The notes under the pieces were generated by a model that saw nothing but the letters and a program-made list of their open reading frames with translations, searched no databases and was not told the origin of the DNA. Of a stretch of DNA of 64,000 bases, positions 42,959 to 51,677 are shown piece by piece. This stretch comes from Burkholderiales bacterium (GTDB lineage Bacteria; Pseudomonadota; Gammaproteobacteria; Burkholderiales; Burkholderiaceae_C), in the NCBI GenBank assembly GCA_028868855.1, contig JAGWTR010000007.1, positions 173,298 through 237,297 of the forward strand, given 5' to 3'. Made by a program: the position numbers and the translations under genes. Position 1 is the stretch's first letter, and each line of letters begins with the position of its first letter.

Positions 42959-45528
42959 GCATGGAAATCGATGCGCTTCAGGCAGCTGCGGCTGACCTGA
43001 TCCGTATCGGATATCCATCCAGCAAAGCCCACCAAGGGGACGCTGGGCGTGATCAATGCCAGTTTGTCAAAGCGGCGTTTAGGCCCATGAGGGCCGCCGA
43101 TCTCAAGCGCCCAAACACCTTGGCTGGGCATGGCTTGTACACGCACTTGCAGCCATTCACCATGTGGCAATGGCATCAGCGCTTTGTCGCCAATCAGCAA
43201 GCCTTTTTGAGCCGACAGGCTGAACTTCAAAATGGTCTTGTATGGTTGCGCCCCCTTGTCACGCCACTCGTGAATCAGCAGGCTCGCATCGTCTAGCTTG
43301 ACTTCGAATTCGGCTACAGCATCGCTGGTTGGCAGATCGGGCAACAGGTACACATAAGGTTCGTAGCGAGCCAACCCTGCCGCGCCATCTTGCAAGAACA
43401 GGCACTTGCTGCCTGATCCATCTTGCTCTTCTGCACCAATGCCGACCAGTGCAGGCGTGCGGTTGGGCGCAAAGCGAACCCCGGCCGGCGGCGGTCCATC
43501 GGGCATGGTGTCAAAACGCCAGGCCCATTGCAACGAAGGCCGGGGTGTTGTTGCCACTGACGCCACGGACGGCAAGATGAACCAGTTCGGCTCAACCCCA
43601 GTTTGGGTCGCGGCAATTGACAAGGTCTTGCGAGCATTATCCAGTGCAGATGCCCACACTTCACGTTGCTGCGCCTTGCCGCCTTGAATATCGATATCGG
43701 TCAACTTGCCCGATGCGGCTTGGGCTGTTACACGCGTCATGGCAGGCTGCTGGGCCTTGATGCCCATCCGCCCCAGTGTCGCTACAGGTGCGCCATGGAG
43801 ATCCACATCGGGCACGTTCTTGTCGTCTCCAACGGAATTGTCTTGTGCCTGCCAGTCGCCGCTTTTGTCTGGATTGCTCCAGCGCATGGCAGCCTGGCCG
43901 CTATGGGCAAACAGATTTTGATTCACCACATTGTCGCGGCCGTAATGCAAGTGATAGCCGCCGGTGCGCGTGCCCACCACCACGTTGCCGCTGACGGTCA
44001 TGCCATTGGAGCCTTCATCGTTGTAGATGCCCCAGGCACCCGCACCATAGAAGGGGTAGTCCTGCACCTGGCGGATCAAGTTGCCGGATATCTCAGTGCC
44101 CTTGCCCTTGCCCAGCGTGTAAATGGCGCCCATGTCAGACAGCACGCCTTGGCCAATGTCAAACAATACGTTGCGCTTAATCTGATTGCCATTAGCGTCT
44201 TGCTCGTCGTAGCCCCAGGTCCAACCGACAGATATACCCGTGTAGGTGGTGTGCCCGATCACGTTGTCAGACAGGATGTTCTGGCCTGATTTGCCCACCC
44301 ACAATGCCACCGCACTTGGAAAAGTCCGCCCCGTGTGCATCAACACGTTGTGCGCAATCGTGTTGTTGCCAGTCTTGCTCGATGCCTGTGTTTTGGTCAT
44401 GCCAACTTTGATGCCCCCAGCCCCCAGGTCATCCATCACGCAGCCAGAGACTTCACTGTTGAGCACGCCGCCCTTGAGCCACACGCCATAGCCACCCGTG
44501 TGGCGCACATCGCATTGCGTCAAGTGGATATCGTCGGCGTTGTCCACTTCAATGGCCGCGGCAACGTCGACGGCGGCTTGCATGTCGAGCCAGCCTTGCA
44601 TGGATGTCGTCACACCGGTGTAGGCAAACTTCAAGCCTTTGAGCTGGACATGGCGCACCTTGCGGCTGCCGCTGTCATCACCATGGATCGACACCAGGGT
44701 GGGCAGCTTGGGCCATATGGCGGTGCCTGAGGCGCCATCTTCTTTGCGCGGCATGTAGTGCAAGCGGCCATCCATGGCCAACCATTCGCCTGGCGCATCC
44801 AATGCACCGGGCACGTTCTCGATGAAGAATCGCTGCGCCGAGCCAAACATCAACATTGGCCACTTGGGCGCAGGCTGCAGCGTCAGCCCGTTGCCATCGG
44901 GTGTCGGGGCACCTGCGCGGTGCATGCCCGATGTCCAGCTCTGCATGAGTTCGATGATGGCCCGGTCGCGTTGGTTGTCGAGCAGTTGGCGCACCTTGCT
45001 GGCATCAGCGGGTGTCATCAGCAACTGATCTTTGGATGGCGCTTGCACAAACATCCACGAGCCCTCGTTGGGCTCGCGTGCCAGCACGGCGCGGCGGCCA
45101 TTCACATACAACTGCCCGCCCCCGCGCTCGGCTGCACGGTCAATGTTTTGAGGTGGGGTGAAGGTCCAGTGATGGCCTGATTTCTCGGCCATCGGCATGG
45201 CCGCGCCACCCACCAACGTGACCGAGCCTGGCACCTCAGGCTCGATCAGCAATGGTGCGTCGCTGGTGCCCGAGTCTGCGCTACCGATCACCCAGGGCTC
45301 TTTGAGCACATAGGTGCCTGCCTTCAACACAATGCGAATAGCCTGTGGCTTGTCCTTGTTGCGCTGTCGGGCCTCCCGTGCGCTTTGCAGCGCTTGAACC
45401 AAGCCGCTTGCACCGTCCGCAGGGTTGACAACGATGTCAGTGGCGGCGGCAACTTGTGTGAGTGGCAGGCACAGCATGAGCCCTGCCACCACCGGCAGGT
45501 AGCGGGGAGGCATTCGACGTTGATGCAT
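42952..45528 (-). CDS. Secreted right-handed beta-helix protein, paralogue of the facing gene
   Basis: An 858-residue protein with a cleavable signal (YLPVVAGLMLCLPLTQVAAATD) and no lipobox or tether, so it is probably released to the periplasm or outside. It has the same layout as its neighbour: ATDIVVNPADGASGLVQAL start, TGGYGVWLKGG, GAGGIKVG, LWVGKSGQNILSDNVIG and ISVGWTWGYD in the helix, and LLIHEWRDKGAQPYKTILKFSLS in a C-terminal sandwich. It follows the SMP-30 gene by two bases, so it is in an operon with it and the WcaI-like transferase. Enzyme type, lyase or epimerase, is not readable. Confidence 0.82.
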   Translation of the reverse strand: MHQRRMPPRYLPVVAGLMLCLPLTQVAAATDIVVNPADGASGLVQALQSAREARQRNKDKPQAIRIVLKAGTYVLKEPWVIGSADSGTSDAPLLIEPEVPGSVTLVGGAAMPMAEKSGHHWTFTPPQNIDRAAERGGGQLYVNGRRAVLAREPNEGSWMFVQAPSKDQLLMTPADASKVRQLLDNQRDRAIIELMQSWTSGMHRAGAPTPDGNGLTLQPAPKWPMLMFGSAQRFFIENVPGALDAPGEWLAMDGRLHYMPRKEDGASGTAIWPKLPTLVSIHGDDSGSRKVRHVQLKGLKFAYTGVTTSMQGWLDMQAAVDVAAAIEVDNADDIHLTQCDVRHTGGYGVWLKGGVLNSEVSGCVMDDLGAGGIKVGMTKTQASSKTGNNTIAHNVLMHTGRTFPSAVALWVGKSGQNILSDNVIGHTTYTGISVGWTWGYDEQDANGNQIKRNVLFDIGQGVLSDMGAIYTLGKGKGTEISGNLIRQVQDYPFYGAGAWGIYNDEGSNGMTVSGNVVVGTRTGGYHLHYGRDNVVNQNLFAHSGQAAMRWSNPDKSGDWQAQDNSVGDDKNVPDVDLHGAPVATLGRMGIKAQQPAMTRVTAQAASGKLTDIDIQGGKAQQREVWASALDNARKTLSIAATQTGVEPNWFILPSVASVATTPRPSLQWAWRFDTMPDGPPPAGVRFAPNRTPALVGIGAEEQDGSGSKCLFLQDGAAGLARYEPYVYLLPDLPTSDAVAEFEVKLDDASLLIHEWRDKGAQPYKTILKFSLSAQKGLLIGDKALMPLPHGEWLQVRVQAMPSQGVWALEIGGPHGPKRRFDKLALITPSVPLVGFAGWISDTDQVSRSCLKRIDFHAH

Positions 45529-45530
45529 GA

Positions 45531-46421
45531 TCAAGCTCCGTAAGCTAAAGGCAGCAGCCCACGTGCACCGTGCCCCTTGAGTTCGAACACCGCACCGGCC
45601 AAAGGTTCCAGCGCCAGTTGTGTTTCAGGTAGCCCCTGACGAGCGGTAGTGACAAACAGTCTGCACAGGCCTTCGCCGCCAAAGGCCACGTTGGTGGCGT
45701 TCGAGACGGGAAGCTTGAAGCGCTGCAACAACTCACCGCCCATCGAGAACTGGCTCACGCAGCCTGCACCCCAATGTGCAATCCACACATGGCCATCTGC
45801 ATCGAAGTTCATGCCATCCGGGTAGCCTTCATCTTCAGCAAAAACGCGCCACACGCGCTTGTTGCTCAAGGTGCCTTGCGCGCCGTCCAGATCAAAAGCG
45901 TAAATGGTGCGGCGTGCGCTGTCTGTGTGTAAGAGCACAGCGCCATCAGGGCTGATGGCCGGGCCGTTGGGTACGCAGTAGCCTTCATCAGCCGTCAGCA
46001 GTTCACCCCTTGTGCTCAGGCAATACAGCCGACCAATGGCTTGCGATTCGTCTTCGTTGTTCAAGCACCCAGCCCAGATGCGGCCCTGTGCGTCGGCCTT
46101 GGCATCGTTCAGACGCATGAAGGCTTGCGCTTCACCAAAGGGCCTGGCCAACCAGGTCATCGACAGCGTGTCGGTCAGATCGATCAAGGCAAAGCCTTGC
46201 TGAAAGCCCGCAACAAAGCCGCTGTGGTGTGCTCTGGGTATCAACCAGCCAATGCGCTGCGGTGTGTCCCATTCTTGCAATTGCCCGCTCGACAACGTGT
46301 ACTGAAGGATGCGTTGGCCATGAATGTCGACGAATATCAAGGCCTGCCTGTCGTGTGACCACGAGATGCCTTCACCCAGCCTGCAGGCCGGGTTCACCAA
46401 TACCGTCCAGCGCATGTTCAT
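45531..46421 (-). CDS. SMP-30/gluconolactonase family protein
   Basis: A 296-residue six-bladed beta-propeller. Family marks are PACRLGEGISWSHDRQALIFVDI with the metal-ligand Glu, LNDAKADAQGRIWAGCL (Asn/Asp ligands), CVPNGPAISPDGAVLLHTDS and DGYPDGMNFDADGHVWIAHWG-like blades. These enzymes open sugar lactones using a divalent metal. The ATG overlaps the upstream stop codon (TGATG), and the beta-helix gene follows after two bases, so it is tightly linked to polysaccharide genes. That suggests it acts on a sugar acid or lactone of the polymer; this is inference. Confidence 0.87.
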   Translation of the reverse strand: MNMRWTVLVNPACRLGEGISWSHDRQALIFVDIHGQRILQYTLSSGQLQEWDTPQRIGWLIPRAHHSGFVAGFQQGFALIDLTDTLSMTWLARPFGEAQAFMRLNDAKADAQGRIWAGCLNNEDESQAIGRLYCLSTRGELLTADEGYCVPNGPAISPDGAVLLHTDSARRTIYAFDLDGAQGTLSNKRVWRVFAEDEGYPDGMNFDADGHVWIAHWGAGCVSQFSMGGELLQRFKLPVSNATNVAFGGEGLCRLFVTTARQGLPETQLALEPLAGAVFELKGHGARGLLPLAYGA

Positions 46422-47701
46422 CACCTTGCTTTGAACCGTGGCCTTGGTGGTGCTTGCGAGTGCAGCGCGGTTGCATCTTGAAGGAACTGACGCAGGATGG
46501 CGTTCTTGTCCAGCGTCTCTTCTGCAAAGCGGCGCCCCTTTTGGCCCAGTTCCTCACGGCGGGCAGGGTCTTGGGCCAGTGCCTTCAAGGCTTGAGCCAA
46601 GCCATCTGCATCGCCGGGCTCCACTCGCACGCCTACCTTGCTCAAGATGCCGCCAAGCTGGGTGTCCAGCGCCGCCGTGCCCACAATGGCGCGGCCACTG
46701 GCCAGCATGCCTGTGAGCTTGGATGGCATCACCAGGTCGGCGGCATCTGCGCGTTGTGGCAGCACGTGCACATCAGCGCTGCCCAGCAGGGCATTGAGTT
46801 TTTCGATAGGTTGCAAGGGCAGCCAGGTCACGTTGCCCAGGCTGACTGCAGCCTTTTCGAGGCGGGCTCTGGCGGCACCCGTGCCAGCCAATACAAAGCG
46901 GATGGTGGGTTCATGGCGAAGCCGCTCTGCAGCTTCAACCAACAGATCCAGCCCCTGCTTTTCACCCATGTTGCCGGAGTACAGCACCACCACCTGGTCA
47001 TCTGCGATACCCAGCTCGTGGCGCATTGATTCGGCCCGAGAGATGGGAAACACGCTATCCAAGCTGACCCAATTGGGTAGCTCGACCACCCGATCGGCTT
47101 CCACACCCTTGACCAGCAAGCGCTTGACCATGGCTGGCGTGATGGATGACACCCGGTCAAAGCGTCGCATCCAGTAGGACTCCAGCCACCACGACATCCG
47201 GCGCAACAGACCTCCGCTCTCTGCCGCACCTTTGACCATGTGCATGTCCAGTGCAGCATCTACTTCAAAGTCTTGCACGTGCAGCCAATTGGGCGCGCCA
47301 GCAAGCTTGGAAAGCACAACTGCTTGTGGTGTCTGCATCAATGTGGGGACCACGACAAACACAAGATCTGGTTTGCGTGCCAGCCCCCAGATCAAGCCAA
47401 AAGTACTAGACACGGCAAACGATGCCAGATGCATCAGGCGTGCGGCGCCCGTGACCTTGCGGGGCACCCACAAAGGGCAGCGCAGGATCTGGACTTGCCC
47501 GTTCGTATCGGGCATCTCGTGGCGTTGGTACTTCCAGGCTGAAAAGCCCTCAGACACACGCCATTGCGGGTAGTAGGGCGGGGCCGTGACAACGTCGACG
47601 GCATGACCATGCCTGGCAAGCCACTCTGCCATCTCCCCACTGTACTTGCCGGTGCCAGTCAGTTCGGGAGAGAAGTTGATTCCGTATAAAAGCACCTTCA
47701 C
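46421..47701 (-). CDS. WcaI-like colanic-acid-type glycosyltransferase, GT4
   Basis: A 426-residue transferase. VKVLLYGINFSPELTGTGKYSGEMAEWLARHGH at the start is characteristic of the WcaI/fucosyltransferase-like group, followed by VVTAPPYYPQW. GT-B features include VVVLYSGNMGEKQGLDLLVEAAERL and the C-terminal LPQRADAADLVMPSKLTGMLASGRAIVGT. A GGAGGGG Shine-Dalgarno 8 bases before a GTG decides the start, 28 codons into the open frame. It leads an operon with the SMP-30 and beta-helix genes. GDP-fucose, made by gmd and fcl at the right edge, would be a fitting donor. Confidence 0.87.
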   Translation of the reverse strand: MKVLLYGINFSPELTGTGKYSGEMAEWLARHGHAVDVVTAPPYYPQWRVSEGFSAWKYQRHEMPDTNGQVQILRCPLWVPRKVTGAARLMHLASFAVSSTFGLIWGLARKPDLVFVVVPTLMQTPQAVVLSKLAGAPNWLHVQDFEVDAALDMHMVKGAAESGGLLRRMSWWLESYWMRRFDRVSSITPAMVKRLLVKGVEADRVVELPNWVSLDSVFPISRAESMRHELGIADDQVVVLYSGNMGEKQGLDLLVEAAERLRHEPTIRFVLAGTGAARARLEKAAVSLGNVTWLPLQPIEKLNALLGSADVHVLPQRADAADLVMPSKLTGMLASGRAIVGTAALDTQLGGILSKVGVRVEPGDADGLAQALKALAQDPARREELGQKGRRFAEETLDKNAILRQFLQDATALHSQAPPRPRFKAR

Positions 47702-47921
47702 CCGGTTTACCCCTCCAATTAATTGATATGGCGTCTCCGCGCCTTGCAAAGCGCACAGCATGAACCAATCATGCCCGCGATACAAGGCACCAAATGAATG
47801 GAGTGTTTGAAAATGATGGGAATGTTAGTTCGCGGGGCGCCTGTTCCAGGGGCATGGTTCATTGGGCCTGATTGGTGGCCTGATAATCTTCCGATCCTTT
47901 TACGCCCCCCCTCACGCAGCC

Positions 47922-48884
47922 ATGCATACAGAGCCAGCCGAAGTCTTGACCAATGCCGCATGGGATGCCGCGCAAGTCACGGCACAGCTGTCCATCGTTG
48001 TGCCGTTCAAGGATTTCGATGTAGCGCCGTTGGCAGGGCGATTGCTCGATGGCGCCAACGCCGCTGGGGCAATCGTGCCCATCATCTTTGTGGATGATGG
48101 CTCCGCCAACCCGGCTTACCGCAAGCGCCTGTGGGCGGCCTTGTCTGCGGCCTCGCAGCCCTGTCAGATGATGGCTTTGCGGCGCAACGTGGGGCGCGCC
48201 AAGGTGCGCAACTACCTTTGTCAGGTGGCCCGCACCACGTATTTGCTCTACCTCGATGCCGATATGTGGCCAGACCGGCCTGATTTTCTGGCGCGATACC
48301 TGGCCTGGATTGCACAGGGCGGTGTTGATGTGATTTACGGTGGACGAAGTGCCAATACTGTGGCGCTCACAGGGCCGGAATATGAATTGCATCGTTTGAT
48401 GACCGTTGAGCGTGAGACATTGCCTGCATCTACCAGGCGTGAATCACCGGCCTACCATTTCTACTCATGCAATTTTGTGGTCAGGCGGGACATTCTTGAC
48501 GCCTATCCATTGGATGAACAGTTCACCGGCTGGGGTTGGGAGGATTGCGAATGGGCATGTCGGGTGGCCGAGAAATACCAGATCCGCCATGAAGACAACA
48601 GCGCCAGCCATCTGGGCTTGCTGACGGCACCCCAGATCCTTCAAAAATATGACGAGTCCATCGGCAACTTCAGCCTGATGCTGGACAAGCGCCCGGCGCT
48701 GATAACGGGCACATCGCTGTACAAGGTGGCGCGCCTGATCGGGCTCTTGCACGTGCAGGCCTTGATGGCGCCATTGGCTCGTTGGATGGCCGAGTCCAGG
48801 CTGCTGCCGATGTCCATGCGCATGCGCGGCCTGATGTTCTACAAGGCCAGCTTGTACGCGCCGGTTGTGGGGCGCCGCCCCTGA
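47922..48884 (+). CDS. GT2-family glycosyltransferase
   Basis: A 320-residue GT-A enzyme. QLSIVVPFKDFD is the first strand, VDDGSANPAYRKRL the nucleotide-binding loop, LLYLDADMWPDRPDF holds the DxD-type metal site, and FTGWGWEDCEWACRVAEK is the galactosyl/N-acetylgalactosaminyl-transferase-like C-terminal motif with the catalytic acidic pair. The ATG is chosen over a TTG 20 codons earlier, neither with a strong ribosome site. It stands alone on the plus strand, divergent from the WcaI-like operon with a 220-base gap in which I see no gene or clear promoter. Confidence 0.85.
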   Translation: MHTEPAEVLTNAAWDAAQVTAQLSIVVPFKDFDVAPLAGRLLDGANAAGAIVPIIFVDDGSANPAYRKRLWAALSAASQPCQMMALRRNVGRAKVRNYLCQVARTTYLLYLDADMWPDRPDFLARYLAWIAQGGVDVIYGGRSANTVALTGPEYELHRLMTVERETLPASTRRESPAYHFYSCNFVVRRDILDAYPLDEQFTGWGWEDCEWACRVAEKYQIRHEDNSASHLGLLTAPQILQKYDESIGNFSLMLDKRPALITGTSLYKVARLIGLLHVQALMAPLARWMAESRLLPMSMRMRGLMFYKASLYAPVVGRRP

Positions 48885-48885
48885 G

Positions 48886-48928
48886 TTGCATGTAACAGTT
48901 GACGCTGTTATATTGTTGCATGTAACAG
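48886..48928 (+). promoter_or_regulatory. Promoter with repeat operator for the mazEF-type pair
   Basis: TTGCAT (48886-48891), 17 bases, then TATATT (48909-48914) fits a sigma-70 promoter. The 13-mer TTGCATGTAACAG occurs twice, at 48886 and 48916, flanking the -10 box. TAACAG (48893-48898) and CTGTTA (48905-48910) form an inverted repeat over the spacer. Such sites are typical for autoregulation by the antitoxin or the complex. Confidence 0.7.
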
Positions 48929-48946
48929 CTCAATGGGATGCTTCAC

Positions 48947-49171
48947 ATGGCCAACACGCACGTCAATGCCAGGGTTCAAAAGCACCGCGAAGCCTTGCGC
49001 ATGGCGGGGCTTCGCCCAGTACAAATTTGGGTGCCTGATACGCGACGGCCAGATTTTGCAGAGGAGTGCCGCCGCCAAAGCCGCCTTGCGGCCAGTGCGG
49101 ACATGGCCGACACGAACATGCAGCACTTCATGGATGAAGCCTTGGCCGACGTAGACGGCTGGACGGAATGA
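48947..49171 (+). CDS. mazE: MazE-family antitoxin (DUF3018-like)
   Basis: A 74-residue protein: VNARVQKHREALRMAGLRPVQIWVPDTRRPDFAEECRRQ matches the short MazE-like antitoxin family found with PemK/MazF toxins in proteobacteria. The N-terminal part should bind the promoter repeats just upstream, and the acidic C-terminus (DEALADVDGWTE) should wrap the toxin. An ATG three codons upstream (48938) is equally possible. Its stop overlaps the toxin start by four bases. Confidence 0.85.
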   Translation: MANTHVNARVQKHREALRMAGLRPVQIWVPDTRRPDFAEECRRQSRLAASADMADTNMQHFMDEALADVDGWTE

Positions 49172-49494
49172 TACGGGGTGAGTTCGTCACCATCACCATA
49201 CAAGGTGATTTTGGCAAGCCCAGACCAGCCCTGGTGATTCAAGCCGATGCGTTCAGCGAGCAGGCCACCGTCACCGTGCTGCCGGTAACAAGCACGCTTG
49301 TCGCCGCGCCGTTGTTTCGCATCACTGTTCAGCCCAGCGGAGAGAACGGCCTGCAGAAGCCTTCGCAAGTGATGGTGGACAAAGCCATGACCGTGAAGCG
49401 CGACAAGGTAGGCCCGGCCTTTGGGCGCATCAATGCCGATGCGATGGTAGAGGTTGAACGTTGCCTGGCCGTGTTCTTGGGTATAGCCAAATAA
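49168..49494 (+). CDS. mazF: MazF/PemK-type mRNA endoribonuclease toxin
   Basis: A 108-residue toxin: MIRGEFVTITIQGDFGKPRPALVIQ is the MazF start with the conserved Arg-Pro-Ala strand, VTVLPVTSTL follows, and GLQKPSQVMVDKAMTVKRDKVG holds the conserved Lys/Ser region. It would cut mRNA when free. Translation is coupled to the antitoxin by an ATGA overlap. The pair sits inside the polysaccharide locus, just before the AT-rich glycosylation block, and may act to stabilise the region. Confidence 0.9.
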   Translation: MIRGEFVTITIQGDFGKPRPALVIQADAFSEQATVTVLPVTSTLVAAPLFRITVQPSGENGLQKPSQVMVDKAMTVKRDKVGPAFGRINADAMVEVERCLAVFLGIAK

Positions 49495-49504
49495 CGTGGT
49501 CGAT

Positions 49505-50245
49505 TCAGAAGCGGCGCTCACCTCGGAGCAGGTTGCGTACCAAGCCCCGCACACCCGTTGCCAGCATAGACAAGTAAACCGTGCGCTCACCTGCACCACG
49601 ATCCTGCAAGGCTTGCAGGTGTTCGCCGTAGGCCATGAAGCGGTTTTTGACGCTCACGCCACCGTCCACCATGCGCACGCGGTAGTTGGCGTGCCGGATG
49701 CGCGCACCTGACACGGCAGCGCGAACCATCCAGTCTGAATCCATGGCGTACTTCCAGCGCAGCTCGAACAAGCCCACCTTGTCATACAGCGCCTTGCGCG
49801 CAATGACGGACGGGTGATACAGGCCCATGCCCGCCGAATACTTCCAGAGGCTAAAGCGCCCTTTGTTGAACAGACGCACCTCGCCCTCTTCACTGACCAA
49901 TTCGGTATCGCCATAGACCATGTCTGCGCCGGCCTGCAAGGCGGCTACCGCCTTGGCCAGGGTGTCTGGGTAGTACTCGTCACCCGCATTCAACAGGGCG
50001 ATGACATCACCCGTGGCCAGACCGATGCCTTTGTTCCATGCATCTGAAATGCCTTTGTCGGGTTCGCTGATGAAGACGGCACAGTGCTGCCGGTATTTTT
50101 CGGCCACCTTGACCGTGTTGTCTGTCGACGCACCGTCCAGAAAGATGTACTCAATGTTCTGGTACTGCTGTGCAATGACGCTTTTGATAGTGCGCTCGAT
50201 ATGGGATTCGCCATTGCGAACGATGGTGATGATGGTGCATTTCAC
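49505..50245 (-). CDS. GT2-family glycosyltransferase
   Basis: A 246-residue GT-A enzyme: CTIITIVRNGESHIERTIKSVIAQQYQNIEYIFLDGASTDNT at the start, SEPDKGISDAWNKGIGLATGDVIALLNAGDEY in the nucleotide-binding core (the WcaE/colanic-type pattern), and YGDTELV then AMDSDWMVRAAV near the catalytic site. The start is a GTG; no good ribosome site is visible and a nine-T run lies just upstream. It is the last gene of the long minus-strand run and the only GC-rich one left of the AT-rich block. It converges on mazF with 10 bases between. Confidence 0.86.
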   Translation of the reverse strand: MKCTIITIVRNGESHIERTIKSVIAQQYQNIEYIFLDGASTDNTVKVAEKYRQHCAVFISEPDKGISDAWNKGIGLATGDVIALLNAGDEYYPDTLAKAVAALQAGADMVYGDTELVSEEGEVRLFNKGRFSLWKYSAGMGLYHPSVIARKALYDKVGLFELRWKYAMDSDWMVRAAVSGARIRHANYRVRMVDGGVSVKNRFMAYGEHLQALQDRGAGERTVYLSMLATGVRGLVRNLLRGERRF

Positions 50246-50384
50246 TTTTTTTTATACTCGTGAAGATTTTTCGATATGCGAGACTCGGCTTCTCGATGAG
50301 AGGATGGAGTCTAGCGCATCGGAGTTCATCATGAATCCATGTCGTCATTGTATGAGCATCGCATTGAGTGCCTCTAAATTAACA

Positions 50385-51482
50385 TCAGTCGTTGGGGGCT
50401 GGATAGTATTGGTTTAGAGGTGTATTTTGTCGATTTTTGAAAATAATCTTTTTGAGCTTATTTGTTGCAACAATATCGACGTATTTATGCACAAAGAACG
50501 CAGTCATGTATGTGAGCAAAACAATCGCGCCGATACAAATAGCGGAACCAATTAGAGAAGGGTTTCCTTTTAGAAAAAACCGTTGCGCACCGATGATGAA
50601 AATTGGGTGGGCTAAATATACGGCGTATGAAGTATCCCCAAGAAATCGACCAACTGAAGTACTGGCCATATTCATGTGAGATATGCTTGTCACAATAAGA
50701 AGGGCTGGAATTCCCCAAATGAAAAGTCGGTTCATATCGCGATCTAAATGCAGAAATTGATCGGCGCAGAGAACCCCAAGACCAGTTATTAGCATAAGAA
50801 TGCTGTAACTCTTCTTTATGGAAATACAGAGCACTGCCCTGGAAAGTGCGCCCAGCCAAAATTCAAAAATGACGTTATTCCCCAAGAATTGATGCGCTAT
50901 GTTTTTATTTGAATAATCTATTACGGGAAGAATGAAGAGTGGCGCGATAAAAATCAACAATCTATATCTGCGGAAAAATAAGCAGATCATGATGAAGGTG
51001 TAAAACCAAAATTCGTAGACCAGCGACCATCCTGCGCCGACAATTGGCTTTAAATCACCCAGTTGATTGATGTGCGGAATGAATAATAGGCTGAGCGTAT
51101 AATGCCAAATTTGAAAGTGGACGTCTCGCTTAAGAATTAATATATTAACGAGAAAGGCAAATGTGGTGAATAAAAAATAGGATGGAAATACTCTAAGGAG
51201 CCTTCTAATCCAAAACTGAACAGGAGGGCGAGCTTCGGCCAAAAAACCGAACATCAAAAAACCGCTCAATACGAAAAATATATCCACTCCCGCTGCACCA
51301 ACCCAAAAATGATGCGTTGCCCGGGTTTCACCTGTCAGCATGCCGACTATATGATGAATTACCACAACAAATGCGGCAAATCCGCGAAGGTAATCAAACC
51401 CGGCTATGTGATTAGGGACTGATATCGAAGAGATAAATGGCCTAATAAATCGATTGCTGAGGGCGTTATATGCATGCATCAT
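50385..51482 (-). CDS. Acyltransferase-3 family membrane protein
   Basis: A 365-residue protein with about ten membrane helices. The start IAGFDYLRGFAAFVVVIHHIVGML has the conserved Arg and His of AT3 (OafA/NodX) acyltransferases, and VGAAGVDIFFVLSGFLMFG follows. It would acetylate or otherwise acylate the polysaccharide at the inner membrane. The sequence is clearly AT-richer than core genes, with AAA/ATA codons common, suggesting recent import. Gaps of 139 and 195 bases on either side hold nothing I can identify. Confidence 0.86.
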   Translation of the reverse strand: MMHAYNALSNRFIRPFISSISVPNHIAGFDYLRGFAAFVVVIHHIVGMLTGETRATHHFWVGAAGVDIFFVLSGFLMFGFLAEARPPVQFWIRRLLRVFPSYFLFTTFAFLVNILILKRDVHFQIWHYTLSLLFIPHINQLGDLKPIVGAGWSLVYEFWFYTFIMICLFFRRYRLLIFIAPLFILPVIDYSNKNIAHQFLGNNVIFEFWLGALSRAVLCISIKKSYSILMLITGLGVLCADQFLHLDRDMNRLFIWGIPALLIVTSISHMNMASTSVGRFLGDTSYAVYLAHPIFIIGAQRFFLKGNPSLIGSAICIGAIVLLTYMTAFFVHKYVDIVATNKLKKIIFKNRQNTPLNQYYPAPND

Positions 51483-51677
51483 GTCGCGTCACATCCTGTG
51501 AGTGTTTGCATAAACATGCATTTGATAGGCACCTCATGCGACTTCATTGCAAGTATTTTCATGAGCCAGCCCTCCTTTTGGCGAAAAGACAAGTCGGTCA
51601 GAATTCTTATTGAAACCCCTCTTATGGGTGAGTTATTTGCATGGCGAATGGAAATTCAATATCCGTCAAATTCGTTT

